Shown: positions 25,897-35,127 of the stretch, piece by piece | Numbering within the stretch: the stretch's first letter is position 1 | Layout: each line of letters starts with the position of its first letter | Assembly (NCBI RefSeq): GCF_039522165.1 | Contig: NZ_BAAADE010000001.1 | Span: forward strand, 806,001 to 870,000 | From: Paenochrobactrum glaciei | Lineage (GTDB): Bacteria; Pseudomonadota; Alphaproteobacteria; Rhizobiales; Rhizobiaceae | DNA length: 64,000 nucleotides | Reading direction: 5' to 3' | Made by a program: the position numbers and the translations under genes | The notes under the pieces: generated by a model | What the model saw: the letters and a program-made list of their open reading frames with translations, nothing else | Databases searched by the model: none | Told to the model about the DNA's origin: nothing

Positions 25897-27843
25897 TTAA
25901 ATCGACCAAGAATCAGTACCATAACTGCCGATTATACCGCGCTTCGTCAGATAATGCTCAATCTCAGCCAATAATTCTTCCACATTGCGCCCATCGGTTT
26001 GCAGATGCAAATCCGGCGTGTGAGGGCGCTGATAAGGGGCATCAATACCGGTGAAATCCTGTATTTCACCGGCAAGCGCCTTAGCATAAAGCCCTTTGGG
26101 GTCGCGCTCAATGCAGGTTTCAAGCGGTGTATCGACAAAGATTTCAATAAAATCCTCATCAGCAAAACGCGCCCGCAAACGATCACGATCCGCTTGTAAG
26201 GGTGTGATAAGAGCCGCCAAAACAATCAGTCCTGCATCCAGCATTAAATGCGATACATCACCGATACGGCGAATATTTTCGCTGCGATCTGCCTGACTAA
26301 ATCCCAGATCGCGGTTTAACCCATGGCGCAGATTATCGCCATCAAGCAGATAGGTATGTTTGCCCAGACTATGAAGCCGCTTTTCCAATAATCCCGCTAA
26401 GGTGGATTTTCCTGAGCCGGAAAGACCGGTAAACCACAAGACAACAGGTTTTTGGAACTTCTGCTCGGCACGAGCTTTGGCATCCAGCACCACACTTTGC
26501 CAATGGATATTGCTGGCTTTATGGCCGTTTTCGCGGATCATCCCCGCAGCCACGGTTTTATTACTCACACGGTCAATCAGCACAAATGCACCGGTCGAAC
26601 GCTGATTTTGATAAAGATCAAAAACCAGCGGCAAATTAAGCTGCAACTGGCAAAGCCCGATTTCATTCAAAGCCAGTTCGTGCGTATCCGACGGGGTGAA
26701 GGTTTCAATATCAATACGATGCTGAAGCTTTGTGATAGTCGCGCTCACCTGATCGGTTTCGGTGCGCAACCAATAGCTTTGTCCGGCACGTAAGGGCGCA
26801 TCGTCAAAATTGATCATCTGCGCCACCAGTTGATCGCTTAAAATCGGCCGGTCATCCGTGCCGCTTAACATCGAGCCGCGAGACAAATCCAGTTCATCTT
26901 CCAAAAGAAGTGTAACCGCCTGCCCCTCGAAAGCCTCCTGCAAATCGCCTTGCGGGCTGATAATACGGCGCAATTTTGTTTGCTTGCCGGTTTTGGCAAC
27001 CACGACCGTGTCGCCTATTTGCACATGGCCAGAACTGAGCGTACCGGCAAAGCCGCGAAAATTAGCATCAGGACGGCTGACATATTGCACCGGAAAACGA
27101 AAGACCTGCTCGTCAGGCGCTTTTTCCAAAGGCACCGTTTCTAAATGCGCCAGCAATGTCGGCCCCTGATACCACGGTGTTTTGACTAAATGCACACTGA
27201 CATTGTCGCCAAAACGAGCAGAAATCGGAATGGCTTCGATACTGGCAAAGCCAAAATCTTTGGTCAGCTCCAAATAAGTAGCCGCAATCTCTTCAAAAAC
27301 AGCTTGCGAGAAATCAACCAGATCAATCTTATTAACTGCCAGAATAATATGGCGAACGCCTAACAGGCTGGCGATAAAACTATGGCGGCGCGTCTGTGTA
27401 ATCAGCCCTTGGCGCGCATCAACCAGCACAATCGCCAGATCGGCGGTTGAGGCACCGGTTGCCATATTGCGGGTATATTCGGCATGTCCCGGCGTATCAG
27501 CGACAATAAATTTTCGTTTTTTGGTCGAAAAAAACCGATAGGCCACATCAATAGTTATGCCCTGCTCGCGCTCGGCTTCCAGCCCATCCATAAGAAGCGC
27601 AAAATCAATCTCATCACCGGTTGTGCCAAATTTCCGGCTGTCATTTTTCAAATGCGCCAGCTGGTCTTCAAAAATACCCTGCGCATCATAAAGCAAGCGC
27701 CCGATCAAGGTTGATTTGCCATCATCCACCGAGCCGCAGGCTAAAAACCGCAACAGGGTTTTGTTTTCCTGCTCCTGTAAATAATCGGCGATACGGGTTT
27801 CAACACTTTCTGCGCCAGCTTGAGGCACGCCCAACAAAACCAT
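25897..27843 (-). CDS. cysNC: Bifunctional sulfate adenylyltransferase subunit 1 / adenylylsulfate kinase
   Basis: GTPase subunit of ATP sulfurylase fused to APS kinase, 648 residues. The GTPase part has G1 GSVDDGKST (about 37-45), DTPGH, NKIDLVD and two following beta-barrel domains. From about residue 450 the kinase part shows GLSGSGKSTLA, the substrate helix region DGDNLRHGLNRDLGFS and the lid. Start codon overlaps the cysD stop. The fusion is the usual rhizobial form. A PAPS-making activity beside an APS-type CysH elsewhere suggests PAPS also serves sulfotransfer or is recycled by CysQ. Confidence 0.94.
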   Translation of the reverse strand: MVLLGVPQAGAESVETRIADYLQEQENKTLLRFLACGSVDDGKSTLIGRLLYDAQGIFEDQLAHLKNDSRKFGTTGDEIDFALLMDGLEAEREQGITIDVAYRFFSTKKRKFIVADTPGHAEYTRNMATGASTADLAIVLVDARQGLITQTRRHSFIASLLGVRHIILAVNKIDLVDFSQAVFEEIAATYLELTKDFGFASIEAIPISARFGDNVSVHLVKTPWYQGPTLLAHLETVPLEKAPDEQVFRFPVQYVSRPDANFRGFAGTLSSGHVQIGDTVVVAKTGKQTKLRRIISPQGDLQEAFEGQAVTLLLEDELDLSRGSMLSGTDDRPILSDQLVAQMINFDDAPLRAGQSYWLRTETDQVSATITKLQHRIDIETFTPSDTHELALNEIGLCQLQLNLPLVFDLYQNQRSTGAFVLIDRVSNKTVAAGMIRENGHKASNIHWQSVVLDAKARAEQKFQKPVVLWFTGLSGSGKSTLAGLLEKRLHSLGKHTYLLDGDNLRHGLNRDLGFSQADRSENIRRIGDVSHLMLDAGLIVLAALITPLQADRDRLRARFADEDFIEIFVDTPLETCIERDPKGLYAKALAGEIQDFTGIDAPYQRPHTPDLHLQTDGRNVEELLAEIEHYLTKRGIIGSYGTDSWSI

Positions 27844-28763
27844 CAGAAATATCCCTCACGCTTTTTCTTTTCCATTGAGCCGCTTTCATCGCGGTCAATC
27901 ATCCGGCCTTCACGCTCGGAGGTTTTAGAGAGCAACATTTCCTCGATAATGCCGGCAAGACTGTCAGCTTCTGACGGAATAGCCCCTGTCAGCGGATAGC
28001 AACCAAGGGTGCGAAACCGCACTTTTCTTGTCACCAATTCCTCGCCCTCGCGCAACTTCATCCGATCATCATCGGCCATAATCAACATGCCGTCACGCTC
28101 GACAACGGGGCGCGGTTTTGCGAAATAAAGCGGCACCAGCGGAATATTTTCCCGCATAATATATTGCCAGATATCCAGCTCCGTCCAATTGGAAAGCGGA
28201 AACACCCGTATCGATTCACCTGTTGAAATGCGGGTATTATAAATCTTCCACATTTCAGGGCGCTGATGTTTGGGATCCCAGCCATGCTGGCTGTTGCGAA
28301 AAGAAAATATCCGCTCTTTGGCGCGCGATTTTTCTTCATCACGCCGCGCACCTCCAAAGGCCGCATCAAAGCCGTGCTTGTCCAGCGCCTGCCGCAGCGC
28401 CACGGTCTTAAACAAGTGGGTATGCACATTGGAACCATGCGAAAACGGGCCGATATTCTGCTCAACCGCATCCTGATTGATATGCACCAGCAGTTCAAAA
28501 CCATCTTCGCGTGCCCGCTGATCGCGAAAGGCAATCATCTCTTTAAACTTCCATGTCGTATCGACATGCAACAACGGAAACGGCAATTTGGCCGGATAAA
28601 AAGCCTTGCGTGCCAGATGCAATAAAACGGAGGAGTCCTTGCCCACCGAATAAAGCATCACCGGCGTGGAAAAGCTTGCCGCCACTTCGCGGAAAATATG
28701 AATGGCCTCTGCTTCAAGCCTGTCCAAATGGGTGAGTGTTTTTACCGAAGCTGCCAGCTGCAT
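27843..28763 (-). CDS. cysD: Sulfate adenylyltransferase subunit 2
   Basis: PP-loop ATPase subunit of ATP sulfurylase, 306 residues. PP-loop SVGKDSSVLLHLA, then PLLHVDTTWKFKEM, FGGARRDEEKSRAKERIFS and the C-terminal ESGSMEKKKREGYF tail typical of CysD. First gene of the cysD-cysNC-cysQ-cbiZ operon. The upstream 258 bases to 29021 show no operator that I can name. Confidence 0.95.
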   Translation of the reverse strand: MQLAASVKTLTHLDRLEAEAIHIFREVAASFSTPVMLYSVGKDSSVLLHLARKAFYPAKLPFPLLHVDTTWKFKEMIAFRDQRAREDGFELLVHINQDAVEQNIGPFSHGSNVHTHLFKTVALRQALDKHGFDAAFGGARRDEEKSRAKERIFSFRNSQHGWDPKHQRPEMWKIYNTRISTGESIRVFPLSNWTELDIWQYIMRENIPLVPLYFAKPRPVVERDGMLIMADDDRMKLREGEELVTRKVRFRTLGCYPLTGAIPSEADSLAGIIEEMLLSKTSEREGRMIDRDESGSMEKKKREGYF

Positions 28764-29021
28764 GCTATCCCCCGCGATTGATCTGATGGCAGATGCAAGG
28801 TTTACAAAGCCTGCATTGTCGATGCCTTGAAATTATTATCGCGATAAGGCGTGCTGATTTAAAAGGATGAATGTGCGAAGATTCAAAAGCGCAGATAAAT
28901 TCCTACTCGCTTTCAGCTCTCGTCCAGTAATATAATACCCGAAGCACTGTGCGGTGGTTTATAACATATTGATAATTCTACTAGTTTAGTGGCATTTATA
29001 TAGTCGGGCAAGATTTAAGCT

Positions 29022-29230
29022 TTGAGTGATGTAAAACAAAAAACGCCGCGCGTTCTGGTAACGGGTGCCACCGGTTTTATCGGCCGCGCGCTTGTGCCTT
29101 TTTTTTGCAAAGCCAGGGCTATCACGTCAAAGCAACATCACGCTCACGCCAAGCCGATATGGTGCAACTGCCTGAACGGAATCCGCTTGCAGAAAATGAC
29201 AAGAGACTGAGCAAGATTATCAGATTGTAA
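29022..29230 (+). pseudogene. Remnant of NAD-dependent epimerase/dehydratase, frameshifted and truncated
   Basis: From a TTG at 29022 the translation reads VLVTGATGFIGRALVPF, the Rossmann start of an extended short-chain dehydrogenase/epimerase. At a run of eight T (29099-29106) the frame breaks; with seven T it continues PFLQSQGYHVKATSRS, a normal second strand, to a stop at 29230. Only about 68 residues of a roughly 300-residue family remain. The rest is gone, the next gene being a convergent LuxR regulator. A natural slippage product is unlikely because the body of the enzyme is absent. Confidence 0.75.
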
Positions 29231-29370
29231 AAGTGATTTTTAAATGCGGTCTGCAATGACACTTTGGTCAGAGACCTGAGCGGACGAAAATCTGTCCTTC
29301 GCATAAAACTTTGTGGGATAAGTCAGTTCAAAAATACCTACAGACCAAACCGCTATAGGCAATAATGCAA

Positions 29371-30078
29371 TTAAAGTAGTCCGAGTGTGCGGGCTTTCAT
29401 TACAGCCTGCACTTTATTGACTGCCATCAGCTTCGATAAAACATTGCTGATGTGGAAGTTGACCGTACGGGTGGAAATACTCAGGATTGCGCCGATAATT
29501 TCCGCTGTTTTCCCTTCGCTCGTCCAGAGCAGAATTTCCCGCTCGCGCGCCGTCAGTGTCACATCCTGCATACCGGTGCTCTTTTCCACCTCCAGCAATT
29601 GATACATCGACAGATGAATAAGACTGCCAATCACCTGCATCTTGGTAGAGAGCGCCTGCAACTCTTCATCACTGATGGCTTTTTCACGCCGGATGAAGCT
29701 CAGCATACCAAACACACCATGCGCCGACCAGCACGGCACCGAAATACCGATATTAAGCCCTGACTGGCGTGCTTTTTGCCAAAGCACTGCGGCATCTGCA
29801 AAAACCGCCTCGGACCAGATCACTGGCTGATTGCTTTTCATGCCCCTACGAATGACCGGATCATTTTCATGGGCATTAGCCGCGCGATAGTCTGCCCCCC
29901 ATGATGACGGGCAATTATCAAAAAGAAAAAACTTCGATTTCGAGTTCAATGCAGGAATACTGATACTATAGGTGCAATAATCAAAACCGCATTGAACAGC
30001 AAAATCCGCAATCACCTTAAACAGGCATGCAGCATCATCCACCGACCTGACGTCGCTGTAAATTCTTTCCCATAACAT
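29371..30078 (-). CDS. LuxR-family regulator with autoinducer-binding domain (LuxR solo)
   Basis: 235 residues. N-terminal acyl-homoserine-lactone-type domain with the conserved pattern SSWGADYRAAN, NDPVIRRG, PVIW and GISVPCWSAHG, so the Trp, Tyr, Asp, Pro and Gly positions of TraR-type proteins appear kept. C-terminal GerE-type helix-turn-helix: LTAREREILLWTSEGKTAEIIG, STRTVNFHISNVLSKL. No luxI-type synthase is in the window. Brucella has AHL-type regulators without a clear LuxI, so ligand and targets are open. Confidence 0.85.
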   Translation of the reverse strand: MLWERIYSDVRSVDDAACLFKVIADFAVQCGFDYCTYSISIPALNSKSKFFLFDNCPSSWGADYRAANAHENDPVIRRGMKSNQPVIWSEAVFADAAVLWQKARQSGLNIGISVPCWSAHGVFGMLSFIRREKAISDEELQALSTKMQVIGSLIHLSMYQLLEVEKSTGMQDVTLTAREREILLWTSEGKTAEIIGAILSISTRTVNFHISNVLSKLMAVNKVQAVMKARTLGLL

Positions 30079-30281
30079 GTGTCAAACCCCGTGTTATTAC
30101 AGGCTTCCGCATTTATACCGGAGCCTCTGATTTTATATTAAAACAAGCTTAAATATTTTAAATAAACATGCGTAATGCTATACACTTTGACAGTAACAGA
30201 AATAAAATAAACAGGCTATCATCGGCACTTGTATAGTTTTTATCTTATTTCAAAAAACAAAGACAATTATGCGCAAAAACA

Positions 30282-30320
30282 AAGAAGACCTGAGAATAAT
30301 GACAAGTCTCAGGTCTTCTT
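30282..30320. terminator. Terminator after metH
   Basis: 14-bp perfect stem AAGAAGACCTGAGA / TCTCAGGTCTTCTT with an 11-base loop, T-run on the plus side and A-rich then T-rich context on the minus side. It sits just downstream of the metH stop. The 30079-30281 stretch between it and the LuxR gene is AT-rich and otherwise unassigned. Confidence 0.85.
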
Positions 30321-30338
30321 TTTTATAGATTTTAAAGA

Positions 30339-33300
30339 TTAAGCAGCTGATTCTTTCGTATTTGCCGCCTGTCCGGGGATATAATTAAGGATAGGTCCGA
30401 GCCAGCGCTCCACGTCCTCAACGCTCATGCCTTTACGTTGCGCATAATCTTCCACCTGATCCCGCTCAACTTTAGCCACCCCGAAATAATAACTATCCGG
30501 ATGGCCGATATAGAGCCCCGACACAGAAGAACCAGGCCACATGGCATAGCTTTCGGTCAGTTCCACACCAGTTGTATTGGTGGCATCAAGCAAACGGAAC
30601 AAGGTGGTTTTTTCCGTGTGATCAGGCTGCGCCGGATAACCGGGTGCCGGACGGATACCCTGATAGGCTTCAGACACCAATTCTTCATTGGTAAAGCCTT
30701 CATCCGGTGCATAACCCCAATATTCTTTACGCACCCGCTCATGCATCATTTCGGCAAAGGCTTCCGCAAAACGGTCAGCCAAAGCTTTGACCAAAATGGC
30801 CGAATAATCATCATTAGCGCGTTCAAAACGCTCCGAGATTGCCACTTCTTCAATACCGGCGGTCACCACAAAACCACCGACATAATCCGCCTTGCCGCTG
30901 TCTTTTGGTGCAACAAAATCGGACAATGCAACATTCGGGCGGTCGCCGCGCTTTGATAATTGCTGACGCAGCGTGAAGAATGTATCGGAATGCTGGTCAC
31001 GGCTTTCATCGGTATAAAGCTCGATATCATCGCCCACACTATTGGCTGGCCAGAAGCCAATCACGGCACGCGGTACAAACCATTTTTCATCAATGATTTT
31101 CTTCAGCAAAGCTTGTGCATCGCTATAGAGCTGACGTGCTGCTTCACCCTGTTTTTCATCGTCCAAAATCGCCGGAAAACGCCCCTTGAGCTCCCATGTC
31201 TGGAAGAAAGGTGTCCAGTCGATATAAGACGACAATGTTTCCAGATCGATATCATCAATCACCTTGGTGCCAAGGAAGTGAGGGCGCAGTGGCTGATAAT
31301 TGCTCCAATCAATTTTAAACGGATTGGCGCGCGCACTGGCCAGCGGCAGACGCTGTTTTTCTGCTTCATTACGCGCATGGGCTTCGGCCACTTTGGCATA
31401 TTCATCTTTGACGGATTGAATATAGCCAGCCTTGGCATCCGGCGATAAAAGCTGCGACACGACACCCACGGCGCGACTGGCATCCACCACATAAACAGTT
31501 TGGCCGCGCTCATATTTCGGATGGATTTTCACAGCCGTATGCACGCGACTGGTGGTAGCACCACCAATCAGCAATGGCAGATCAAGCCCTTCACGCTCCA
31601 TTTCGGCAGCTACATGCACCATTTCGTCCAGCGACGGCGTAATCAGACCGGAAAGGCCGATAATATCGACATTTTCCTCACGCGCGACTTGCAGGATTTT
31701 CGATGATGGCACCATCACGCCGAGATCGATGATCTCATAATTGTTGCAGGCCAGCACAACACCGACGATATTTTTACCAATATCGTGCACGTCACCTTTA
31801 ACGGTTGCCATCAGCACTTTACCGGCGCTTTGACGCTCACCGTCGCCGCCGTTTAAGCGCTTTTCTTCTTCCATATAAGGCAAGAGAACCGCCACAGCCT
31901 GCTTCATCACACGGGCAGACTTAACCACCTGCGGCAGGAACATTTTGCCCGAACCAAAAAGATCACCCACCACATTCATGCCGGCCATCAACGGGCCTTC
32001 AATCACATGCAGCGGACGCTCGGCCTTTTGGCGGGCTTCTTCCGTATCGGCTTCAATAAATTCAGTAATACCATTGACCAGCGCATGAGAGATGCGTTCT
32101 TCCACGCTTAATTCGCGCCAGCTCAAATCCTTGGCTTTGGCTTCTTTACCAGCCGTACCGCGATAGCGTTCGGCAATTTCCAGCAAGCGTTCGGTCGCAT
32201 CCGAGCGGCGGTTTAACACCACATCTTCGCAGGCCTCGCGCAATTCCGGATCGATGGATTCGTAAACCGCCAGCTGACCGGCATTAACGATCCCCATATC
32301 CATGCCAACCTGAATGGCATGATAGAGGAAAACCGCATGCATGGCTTCACGCACCGGCTCATTGCCACGGAACGAGAAGGACAGATTAGAAATACCACCC
32401 GACACATGCACATGCGGCAGGGTTTCAATAATGATCTTGGTCGCGCCAATAAAATCATTACCGTAATTATTATGCTCTTCAATACCGGTCGCGACCGCAA
32501 AAACGTTGGGGTCAAAGACGATATCTTCCGGCGGCAGACCAACCACCTCGGTCAGAATTTTATAAGCGCGGGTACAAATTTCAACCTTGCGCTCAAGCGT
32601 GTCAGCCTGTCCGGTTTCGTCAAAAGCCATCACCACCACAGCCGCACCATAAGCGCGCACCAGCTTGGCATGATGGATGAAGGCTTCTTCACCCTCTTTC
32701 AGCGAAATAGAATTGACCAGCGGTTTGCCCTGCACGCATTTGAGGCCTGCCTCAATGACATCCCATTTGGAGCTGTCGATCATCACCGGCACACGGGCAA
32801 TATCAGGCTCGGATGCGACCAGATTGAGATATTCAACCATGACCTTCTGGCTGTCGATCAGCCCTTCGTCCATGTTGATATCAATGACCTGCGCACCATT
32901 GCTAACCTGATCACGCGCCACATCCAAAGCGGTGGCATAATCACCTTCTTTGATAAGCTTGCGGAAACGGGCAGAACCGGTGATATTGGTGCGCTCGCCC
33001 ACATTGACAAACGGAATATCTTTGGTGAGCGTAAATGGCTCAAGGCCGGACAAACGCATCAATGGTTCAAGTTTAGCTGGTTTACGCGGTGGGTATTTCT
33101 TCGCAACTTCTGCCAGTGCCGCAATATGCTCAGGCGTCGAGCCACAGCAGCCGCCCATAATATTAACGAGGCCTTCACGCGCAAAATTCTCCATTTGCGC
33201 AGCCATCACTTCAGGCGTTTCATCATAACGGCCAAATTCGTTTGGCAGACCGGCATTCGGATAAGCACAAACAAATGTATCGGCTACGCTTGAAATTTCA

Positions 33301-34124
33301 GCCAGATGCGCGCGCATGGCGTTAGCGCCGAGCGCACAGTTAAGACCGATAGAAAATGGCTTGGCATGACGCAAAGAATACCAGAAAGCAGTTGGTGTCT
33401 GGCCGGAAAGCGTGCGCCCCGACAAATCCGTGATAGTGCCGGAAATCATCAAAGGCAGACGGATCTGCTTTTCTTCAAACACCTGTTCGCAGGCAAAAAT
33501 CGCAGCCTTGGCATTCAGCGTATCAAAGATGGTTTCAATCAAAATAATATCTGCGCCACCATCAATCAGGCCATGAATTTGCTCAGCATAAGCAATGCGC
33601 AGATCATCAAACGTAACGGCACGGTAGCCCGGATTGTTCACATCAGGTGAAAGCGAAGCGGTACGGTTTGTCGGCCCCAAGGCACCGGCAACAAAACGGC
33701 GGCGGCCATCCTGTTGTTCAGCGCGGATAGCTGCACGGCGTGCCAGACGCGCCCCATCGCGGTTCAACTCATAAACCACATGCTCCATGCCGTAATCGGC
33801 TTGCGCAATGGAGGTGGAGGAGAAGGTGTTGGTTTCCAGAATATCCGCACCGGCCATCGCGTAAGAATAATGAATATCCTCAATCGCCTTCGGCTGGGTC
33901 AAGGTCAAAAGATCGTTATTGCCCTGCAAATGACATTCACAACCCAAAAACCGCTCACCACGGAAATGTTCTTCATGAAAGCCTAAGCCCTGGATCTGTG
34001 TTCCCATCGCACCATCAAGGATCATGATGCGTTCACTGGCAGCCTTTTTCAGTGCAGTGAAGATTTCAGAACCATCGGTACGCGGTGCAACAGCACCAAA
34101 AAGATCGTCAACAGAAGACGTCAT
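30339..34124 (-). CDS. metH: Cobalamin-dependent methionine synthase
   Basis: Methylates homocysteine from methyltetrahydrofolate through methylcobalamin. About 1,261 residues with the four-module order: homocysteine domain (ILDGAMGTQIQ; zinc cysteines at the end, GGCCGSTPEHI), pterin domain (NVGERTNITGS, IDINMDEGL), cobalamin cap and Rossmann domain (DVHDIGKNIVG, the His ligand motif), and the C-terminal SAM-binding reactivation domain (GYAPDEG-type region). The ATG at 34124 is taken; a GTG at 34133 with nearer AAGG is an alternative. A 24-bp palindrome in the promoter suggests a repressor site. Confidence 0.97.
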   Translation of the reverse strand: MTSSVDDLFGAVAPRTDGSEIFTALKKAASERIMILDGAMGTQIQGLGFHEEHFRGERFLGCECHLQGNNDLLTLTQPKAIEDIHYSYAMAGADILETNTFSSTSIAQADYGMEHVVYELNRDGARLARRAAIRAEQQDGRRRFVAGALGPTNRTASLSPDVNNPGYRAVTFDDLRIAYAEQIHGLIDGGADIILIETIFDTLNAKAAIFACEQVFEEKQIRLPLMISGTITDLSGRTLSGQTPTAFWYSLRHAKPFSIGLNCALGANAMRAHLAEISSVADTFVCAYPNAGLPNEFGRYDETPEVMAAQMENFAREGLVNIMGGCCGSTPEHIAALAEVAKKYPPRKPAKLEPLMRLSGLEPFTLTKDIPFVNVGERTNITGSARFRKLIKEGDYATALDVARDQVSNGAQVIDINMDEGLIDSQKVMVEYLNLVASEPDIARVPVMIDSSKWDVIEAGLKCVQGKPLVNSISLKEGEEAFIHHAKLVRAYGAAVVVMAFDETGQADTLERKVEICTRAYKILTEVVGLPPEDIVFDPNVFAVATGIEEHNNYGNDFIGATKIIIETLPHVHVSGGISNLSFSFRGNEPVREAMHAVFLYHAIQVGMDMGIVNAGQLAVYESIDPELREACEDVVLNRRSDATERLLEIAERYRGTAGKEAKAKDLSWRELSVEERISHALVNGITEFIEADTEEARQKAERPLHVIEGPLMAGMNVVGDLFGSGKMFLPQVVKSARVMKQAVAVLLPYMEEEKRLNGGDGERQSAGKVLMATVKGDVHDIGKNIVGVVLACNNYEIIDLGVMVPSSKILQVAREENVDIIGLSGLITPSLDEMVHVAAEMEREGLDLPLLIGGATTSRVHTAVKIHPKYERGQTVYVVDASRAVGVVSQLLSPDAKAGYIQSVKDEYAKVAEAHARNEAEKQRLPLASARANPFKIDWSNYQPLRPHFLGTKVIDDIDLETLSSYIDWTPFFQTWELKGRFPAILDDEKQGEAARQLYSDAQALLKKIIDEKWFVPRAVIGFWPANSVGDDIELYTDESRDQHSDTFFTLRQQLSKRGDRPNVALSDFVAPKDSGKADYVGGFVVTAGIEEVAISERFERANDDYSAILVKALADRFAEAFAEMMHERVRKEYWGYAPDEGFTNEELVSEAYQGIRPAPGYPAQPDHTEKTTLFRLLDATNTTGVELTESYAMWPGSSVSGLYIGHPDSYYFGVAKVERDQVEDYAQRKGMSVEDVERWLGPILNYIPGQAANTKESAA

Positions 34125-34168
34125 AAGAATCACCAGACCTTATCAAACGGGCATAATTTTTGACTTAA

Positions 34169-34192
34169 TGACATAAAGATATCTTTATGTCA
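34169..34192 (-). promoter_or_regulatory. Perfect 24-bp palindrome in the metH promoter
   Basis: TGACATAAAGAT / ATCTTTATGTCA, a perfect inverted repeat 45 bases before metH. On the minus strand it overlaps a TTGACA -35. ArsR-family SahR repressors, which sense S-adenosylhomocysteine, are known to control metH and the SAM cycle in Proteobacteria through AT-rich palindromes; assigning this site to SahR is inference. Confidence 0.6.
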
Positions 34193-34230
34193 ATTTTCTA
34201 AGCATTGTTTTTAATGGCGACCTAAAACGC

Positions 34231-34257
34231 AATAACCCCGGATGAACCGGGGTTATT
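34231..34257. terminator. Hairpin downstream of the small membrane protein gene
   Basis: AATAACCCC / GGGGTTATT with inner CGG/CCG pairing. It ends the leftward gene 34290-34535 and separates it from the metH promoter. Confidence 0.65.
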
Positions 34258-34289
34258 ACATAAAAACCGAATAGACTGACCAGACCGGC

Positions 34290-34535
34290 TCAGGTCACAT
34301 AAGCAGTGATAGATGCACCAACCAGCGCAATCGCTGCCGCAATCATCACGCCATAAAGGCGCGGCTTGTCAAAAATAACCGCAAAAGCCGAGAACCAGGC
34401 AACAACAGCAGCACCCAGAGCAAACAAAAAGCCCGGCTTGTCATGCGCGACGATATTAACAGCCATAAGACCACCAATGATCAGAGCGCCGAATACGATC
34501 ATCAGACCTGTGGCATATTTTTCATAATCGTCCAT
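34290..34535 (-). CDS. Small hypothetical membrane protein
   Basis: 81 residues from MDDYEKYATG (34535), preceded by AGGAAC. Three hydrophobic segments span about residues 8-30, 36-54 and 60-80, with short charged links (AHDKPG, FDKPRLYG). No recognised domain. It stands alone between metH and a Dabb-domain gene with its own hairpin terminator. Function unknown. Confidence 0.6.
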   Translation of the reverse strand: MDDYEKYATGLMIVFGALIIGGLMAVNIVAHDKPGFLFALGAAVVAWFSAFAVIFDKPRLYGVMIAAAIALVGASITAYVT

Positions 34536-34726
34536 TTGTAGTTCCTGATTGATTGACCTGACAAGAGGCCGGAAGATTTGTTGTTCATACGCCGAATGCG
34601 AAAAGTTAATCAAGCTCACGCTTACACAACCACTATTCGTGCCATTCTTCAACATTTCTGTTGTCAGACCTTACATAAACACTGTGGTTTTTGTGTTCAA
34701 CGTGCCAATTTTACAAAAAACTGCCC

Positions 34727-35035
34727 TTAGACTGTGCCACCAAGCAATGTTTCCACATCGGCGGAAAAGCGCATCTCGCGCATCGGGCGCACATATTGGG
34801 TGGTCGCAGCATAGATAGGGTCTGCCTTAAACGCAAAGAGTGCGGCTTCATCTTTAAACTCGCCATAGACCACCAGATCAATCCGGTCGCACATCGGGTC
34901 AACTTTACTGTTCGGCAAAACTTCAAACACATCCGAATGCGGAATGGCTTTCAGGCGCTCCAGCCCTTCGCGCACCACATCAATATCCTGCCCCTCTTTG
35001 ACGCTAAAAAATACGATATGACGGATCATTTTCAC
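34727..35035 (-). CDS. Dabb (stress-responsive A/B barrel) domain protein
   Basis: 102 residues covering one dimeric alpha-beta barrel: MIRHIVFFSVKEG, a central SDVFEVLPNSKVDP, DLVVYGEFKDEAALFAFKAD split as usual, and a C-terminal MREMRFSADVE. Family members are small dimeric proteins of mostly unknown role. The frame opens with GTG at 35035, and the ATG two codons later is equally possible. Confidence 0.8.
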   Translation of the reverse strand: MKMIRHIVFFSVKEGQDIDVVREGLERLKAIPHSDVFEVLPNSKVDPMCDRIDLVVYGEFKDEAALFAFKADPIYAATTQYVRPMREMRFSADVETLLGGTV

Positions 35036-35127
35036 TTCATTCCCGTTACAAGATATGCGCTCATTGTAGATATGGGCTTATTACCCCATCCGGGCTCAAA
35101 CGAAAATGCCTGAATATCGGTTTTTAT

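Noticed and set aside
29371..30338. Search for a luxI-type synthase and a lux box near the LuxR gene
   Set aside because: No ORF of synthase length is present and no clear dyad could be fixed in the 30079-30281 gap.
32319..33293. 324-codon open frame on the plus strand
   Set aside because: It is antisense to metH with no ribosome site or recognisable domain.
34134..34200. SAM or SAH riboswitch before metH
   Set aside because: The leader between the palindrome and metH is only about 45 bases and shows no aptamer core; a protein operator fits better.
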